From Kiritimatiellia bacterium (GTDB lineage Bacteria; Verrucomicrobiota; Kiritimatiellia; CAIQIC01; Lenti-01), in NCBI GenBank assembly GCA_028681135.1, contig JAQUJC010000026.1, positions 1-41,065 of the forward strand: DNA of 41,065 nucleotides, written 5' to 3'. The notes below the pieces were generated by a model that worked only from the letters and a program-made list of their open reading frames with translations, searched no databases and had not been told where the DNA came from. The translations under genes were made by a program, and so were the position numbers. Positions 40,747-41,065 of the stretch are shown here, in pieces; positions within the stretch are counted from its first letter, which is position 1, and every line of letters starts with the position of its first letter.

Positions 40747-41065
40747 TCATCGCCACATGGGATCAGGCAATGGAAAATCCCATTCGTTGGTGATAATGGT
40801 AACGCTCTCTCCGTGATCGATGTTCAGATTTCCCCATAGTTCATCCCCCTCAAATGTCATGATCATATATTTCTTCTTCTCGATGGCGGCATCCCGACAC
40901 CAACGGCCGAACTTCTCTTCGGCTTGTTTTATAACTGCATCGGGCTGGCTCCAATCAAAATCAGGATTTTTACGCTTCATTTCGTGATACCAGATGTGGT
41001 CTTCCATTTTGTAAGGCGGAAGTGGACTGGTGCGGTAATATTCTTTAATCATCCACCCATCTTCA
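40747..41065 (-). CDS. Hypothetical protein, possibly truncated by the window edge
   Basis: At least 101 aa. The first ATG is at 41052, but the frame remains open to the edge (codons for Glu-Asp-Gly-Trp precede it), so the true start may lie outside. The product is charged, with KMEDHIWYHEMKRKNPDFDW, an EEKFGRWCRDAAIEKKKYM helix and a short beta-rich end. No domain was recognised. It lies upstream of the 39310-40659 gene on the same strand and shares its lower GC content, so the two may form one accessory transcription unit. Confidence 0.55.
   Translation of the reverse strand, partial: EDGWMIKEYYRTSPLPPYKMEDHIWYHEMKRKNPDFDWSQPDAVIKQAEEKFGRWCRDAAIEKKKYMIMTFEGDELWGNLNIDHGESVTIITNEWDFPLPDPMWR

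Noticed and set aside
1..41065. tRNA, rRNA and CRISPR arrays
   Set aside because: Read for typical T-arm, rRNA and short direct-repeat patterns on both strands; none was convincing.

Overview
The window looks like chromosome from a GC-rich Gram-negative bacterium. Kdo and heptose (LPS) genes, an ExbB/ExbD energiser pair and an outer-membrane-lipoprotein-sorting-like protein imply an outer membrane. Gene content, long G runs and mosaics of short dispersed intergenic repeats suggest the PVC superphylum (Verrucomicrobiota, Kiritimatiellota or Lentisphaerota). That placement is inference; no rRNA or other taxonomic marker is present. The window opens with 19 G, probably a contig edge.

Layout. 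(1) 1-4206: 3' end of an outer membrane lipoprotein-sorting-like protein, xseA and xseB (exonuclease VII, overlapping by 158 bp), and a secreted beta-propeller protein. (2) 4207-12722: ftsK, a giant RodZ-type protein and pgsA, the same gene order as the spoIIIE/ymfM/pgsA neighbourhood of Bacillus. The RodZ-type protein (1739 aa) carries 17 tandem helical repeats, 15 of them exactly 64 residues long. (3) 12758-19437: a tightly packed envelope operon of exbB, exbD, a 770-aa TPR protein, a small zinc-ribbon protein and a DUF3108 protein, followed by hldA and kdsB for LPS inner core synthesis. (4) 19523-23520: a more AT-rich accessory island on the minus strand with a membrane protein, a restriction endonuclease, a C5-cytosine methyltransferase and a broken vsr gene, then a decayed group II intron remnant on the plus strand and a dispersed repeat. 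(5) 23501-26362, minus strand: a small membrane protein, a class II CPD photolyase and an SDR epimerase. (6) 26479-35429, plus strand: a surface-glycan block of polysaccharide pyruvyl transferase, a large GT-C/YfhO-like membrane protein, a flippase-like protein, an SGNH hydrolase, and a SxtJ-carbamoyltransferase-DUF5989 triad. (7) 35430-38553: a gap with a perfect 28-bp palindrome, a secreted protein of unknown function, and lexA with an SOS box in its own promoter. (8) 38554-41065: about 750 bp of mixed dispersed repeats, then two AT-richer hypothetical genes running off the window edge.

Most genes serve the cell envelope: division and shape (FtsK, RodZ-like), phospholipid (PgsA), energised envelope transport (ExbBD/TPR), LPS core (HldA, KdsB) and surface polysaccharide decoration (pyruvyl, carbamoyl and possibly acyl groups). 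DNA repair and defence are represented by XseAB, photolyase, LexA and the restriction-modification island. No tRNA, rRNA or CRISPR array was seen.
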